Assembly: GCA_003978455.1 (NCBI GenBank)
Contig: QNZT01000040.1
Span: 1-9,347 of the forward strand
Reading direction: 5' to 3'
From: Sulfurospirillum sp.
GTDB lineage: Bacteria; Campylobacterota; Campylobacteria; Campylobacterales; QNZT01
DNA: 9,347 nt
A program made the translations under genes and the position numbers. Numbering within the stretch: the first letter of the stretch is position 1; each line of letters opens with the position of its first letter. Below, in pieces: positions 8,486 to 9,347 of this stretch. The notes beneath the pieces were generated by a model, which ran no database searches, was not told the origin of the DNA, and saw only the letters and a program-made list of their open reading frames with translations.

Positions 8486-8964
8486 TATTTGCCGTACGCT
8501 TCCTGCAACGCTTTGAGTTTCTCTTTGACCGCTTCGACATGCCCTTTGACGCGGACATTGGTCCAGCCGGCTGCGATCTTTCCGTCAGGATCGATGATAT
8601 AGGTCGTACGCACGACACCCATATATTCACGTCCGTAGTTTTTCTTTAGCTTCCAGACATCATAAAGCTTACAAACCTCTTTCTCTTCATCTGCAAGCAG
8701 TGTGATCTTCAAGCCCTTTTTCTCGATAAAATTGCGATGCTTTTTCGGGCTGTCGGGGCTTACACCAAGTATAACCGCATCCAGTGCTTCAAAATCCGGC
8801 AACGCTTCGGTAAAATCAGTCGCCTCAGTGGTACAACCCGGCGTATTGTCCTTTGGATAGAAGTAAAGCACGATCCACTTCCCTTTCAAGTCTCTCAGAC
8901 AAATCTCTGTCTCATCCTGATTCGGCAGACAAAAATCCGGCGCTGTTGTTCCTATTTCTAGCAT
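8485..8964 (-). CDS. bcp: Thiol peroxidase of the BCP/PrxQ peroxiredoxin family
   Basis: Bcp reduces hydrogen peroxide and organic hydroperoxides in the cytoplasm, normally recycled by thioredoxin. The 159-residue product has the thioredoxin-fold peroxiredoxin layout. The active-site motif is YPKDNTPGCTTEA, with peroxidatic C44 and the conserved P, T and upstream arginine-type environment, followed by ILGVSPDS and, later, an R in VVRTTYIIDPDGKI. The canonical resolving cysteine of E. coli BCP (five residues after the peroxidatic one) is T49 here. The remaining cysteines are C12, C22 and C98. The enzyme may act as a 1-Cys peroxiredoxin or use another partner. The ATG at 8964 is supported by GAGGGG about 6 nt upstream (AGATGAGGGGAATAAA before the ATG). 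It is the first gene after the spacer and shares its stop with the queH start. Confidence 0.97.
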   Translation of the reverse strand: MLEIGTTAPDFCLPNQDETEICLRDLKGKWIVLYFYPKDNTPGCTTEATDFTEALPDFEALDAVILGVSPDSPKKHRNFIEKKGLKITLLADEEKEVCKLYDVWKLKKNYGREYMGVVRTTYIIDPDGKIAAGWTNVRVKGHVEAVKEKLKALQEAYGK

Positions 8965-9310
8965 TTTATTCCCCTCATCTATATCTTTTTTGATTTATAG
9001 TCTATTTATTTTAGCATATGTTTTACAAAAAATTGAGAAATACTAATAAAGTTTATTGTTTTCTCATGTAGCTGTAGTCTCAAATTGACTTTGATACAAA
9101 CTGAGAGCTTGATATTGTAGCACTGTTCAACTTCTTATCTCAGAGACCTTATAATCCCCTTTATGCTCGCGCATACTACAATGTGTATAATTAGGCATAA
9201 ATAGGCTACCTTCGCATATAGTGTGCGACTTCTCTTTACTAAGACCGACCGATTAAATTTATCTCAGAAGTTGTATTTGTTTATCGTGGATATTTGATTT
9301 TTTAAGGTAG
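8965..9310. other. Gene-free AT-rich spacer between tRNA-Ser and bcp
   Basis: No open frame of useful length or with a ribosome-binding site is present on either strand. The left 50 bases hold the bcp leader and promoter. The rest holds only weak structure. An imperfect inverted repeat lies at 9078-9087 and 9097-9106. A 10-bp direct repeat, TTATCTCAGA, occurs at 9135-9144 and 9259-9268, with CAACTTCT/AGAAGTTG in opposite orientation next to it. A short dyad, CGCATATAGTGTGCG, is near 9213. Two plus-strand TATAAT hexamers (near 9150 and at 9186-9191) lead into no gene. No hairpin followed by a T-run was seen, so no terminator for the tRNA is assigned. Confidence 0.6.
9008..9016 (-). promoter_or_regulatory. 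Extended -10 promoter element upstream of bcp
   Basis: The minus strand reads TATGCTAAAATAAATAG. TAAAAT (9013 to 9008) is preceded by TGC, an extended -10 like the one before carB. Upstream is AT-rich sequence with an A/T run (TTTTTTGTAAAACA) in place of a -35. Transcription would begin near 9001, giving a leader of about 37 nt that ends in the strong GAGGGG ribosome-binding site. It is the best promoter candidate for the bcp-queH genes and perhaps for read-through into fabZ-mreC. Confidence 0.5.
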
Positions 9311-9347
9311 TGGCCGGGAGAGGGAGATTCGAACTCCCGGAGGTGTT
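9311..9347 (-). tRNA. tRNA-Ser, 3' part only (class II tRNA cut by window edge)
   Basis: Read on the minus strand, the right edge gives the end of a variable arm (AACACCTCC), a perfect 5-bp T-stem GGGAG/CTCCC around the T-loop TTCGAAT, the 3' acceptor strand TCTCCCG, a discriminator G and an encoded CCA (9313 to 9311). The AACACCTCC just before the T-stem is what the descending side of a long class II variable arm looks like, which limits the choice to Ser, Leu or Tyr. The G discriminator points to Ser, since Leu and Tyr tRNAs normally have A. The anticodon lies outside the window, so the isoacceptor is unknown. Confidence 0.8.

Noticed and set aside
9148..9191. Plus-strand TATAAT hexamers as promoters
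   Set aside because: No TGn extension, and no gene follows on the plus strand within the window; such hexamers are expected by chance in AT-rich DNA.
9311..9347. tRNA 3' end as an occupied integration site
   Set aside because: I saw no second copy of the tRNA 3' end in the window, and no integrase, phage or plasmid gene; the neighbours are conserved housekeeping genes.
1..9347. A novel defence, mobile or biosynthetic system
   Set aside because: Every sizeable minus-strand gene is a known housekeeping family in an order typical of the phylum. No CRISPR-type repeats, toxin-antitoxin pairs, transposase or unexplained gene cluster is present.

Overview
The window is a housekeeping region of a Campylobacterota (epsilonproteobacterial) chromosome. 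All genes lie on the minus strand. Transcription therefore runs from the right edge to the left: tRNA-Ser (3' part only), bcp, queH, fabZ, lpxA, clpX, mreB, mreC, carB (C-terminus cut off by the left edge). From memory, Campylobacter jejuni has nearly the same order (bcp, a DUF208 protein, fabZ, lpxA, clpX, mreB, mreC, one hypothetical gene, carB). That order, moderate G+C content and extended -10 promoters (TGn-TATAAT/TAAAAT) without an obvious -35 all fit this phylum. A free-living Sulfurovum- or Sulfurimonas-like organism is my guess, but the genus cannot be fixed by eye.

Layout, left to right: 1-3029 carB; 3030-3071 a short gap holding a strong extended -10 for carB; 3072-7367 a tightly packed block mreC, mreB, clpX, lpxA, fabZ, with junctions of -8, -1, +4 and +2 nt; a 32-nt gap; 7400-8485 queH; 8485-8964 bcp, sharing one base with queH; 8965-9310 a gene-free AT-rich spacer with the bcp promoter near its left end; 9311-9347 the 3' part of a class II tRNA, most likely tRNA-Ser.

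Functionally the central block is an envelope and cell-shape cluster. FabZ and LpxA compete for 3-hydroxyacyl-ACP, one for fatty acid elongation and one for the first step of lipid A synthesis. MreB and MreC position the lateral wall machinery. ClpX, the unfoldase of ClpXP, sits between them. Upstream, bcp and queH add peroxide defence and the last step of queuosine tRNA modification. Downstream, carB makes carbamoyl phosphate for pyrimidines and arginine and appears to have its own promoter.

I found no mobile element, CRISPR array, defence system or convincing new multi-gene system. The points most worth a second look are the roughly 165-residue C-terminal extension of QueH with its AT-rich coding sequence, the missing canonical resolving cysteine in Bcp, the private carB promoter, the ambiguous fabZ start, and the absence of mreD after mreC.
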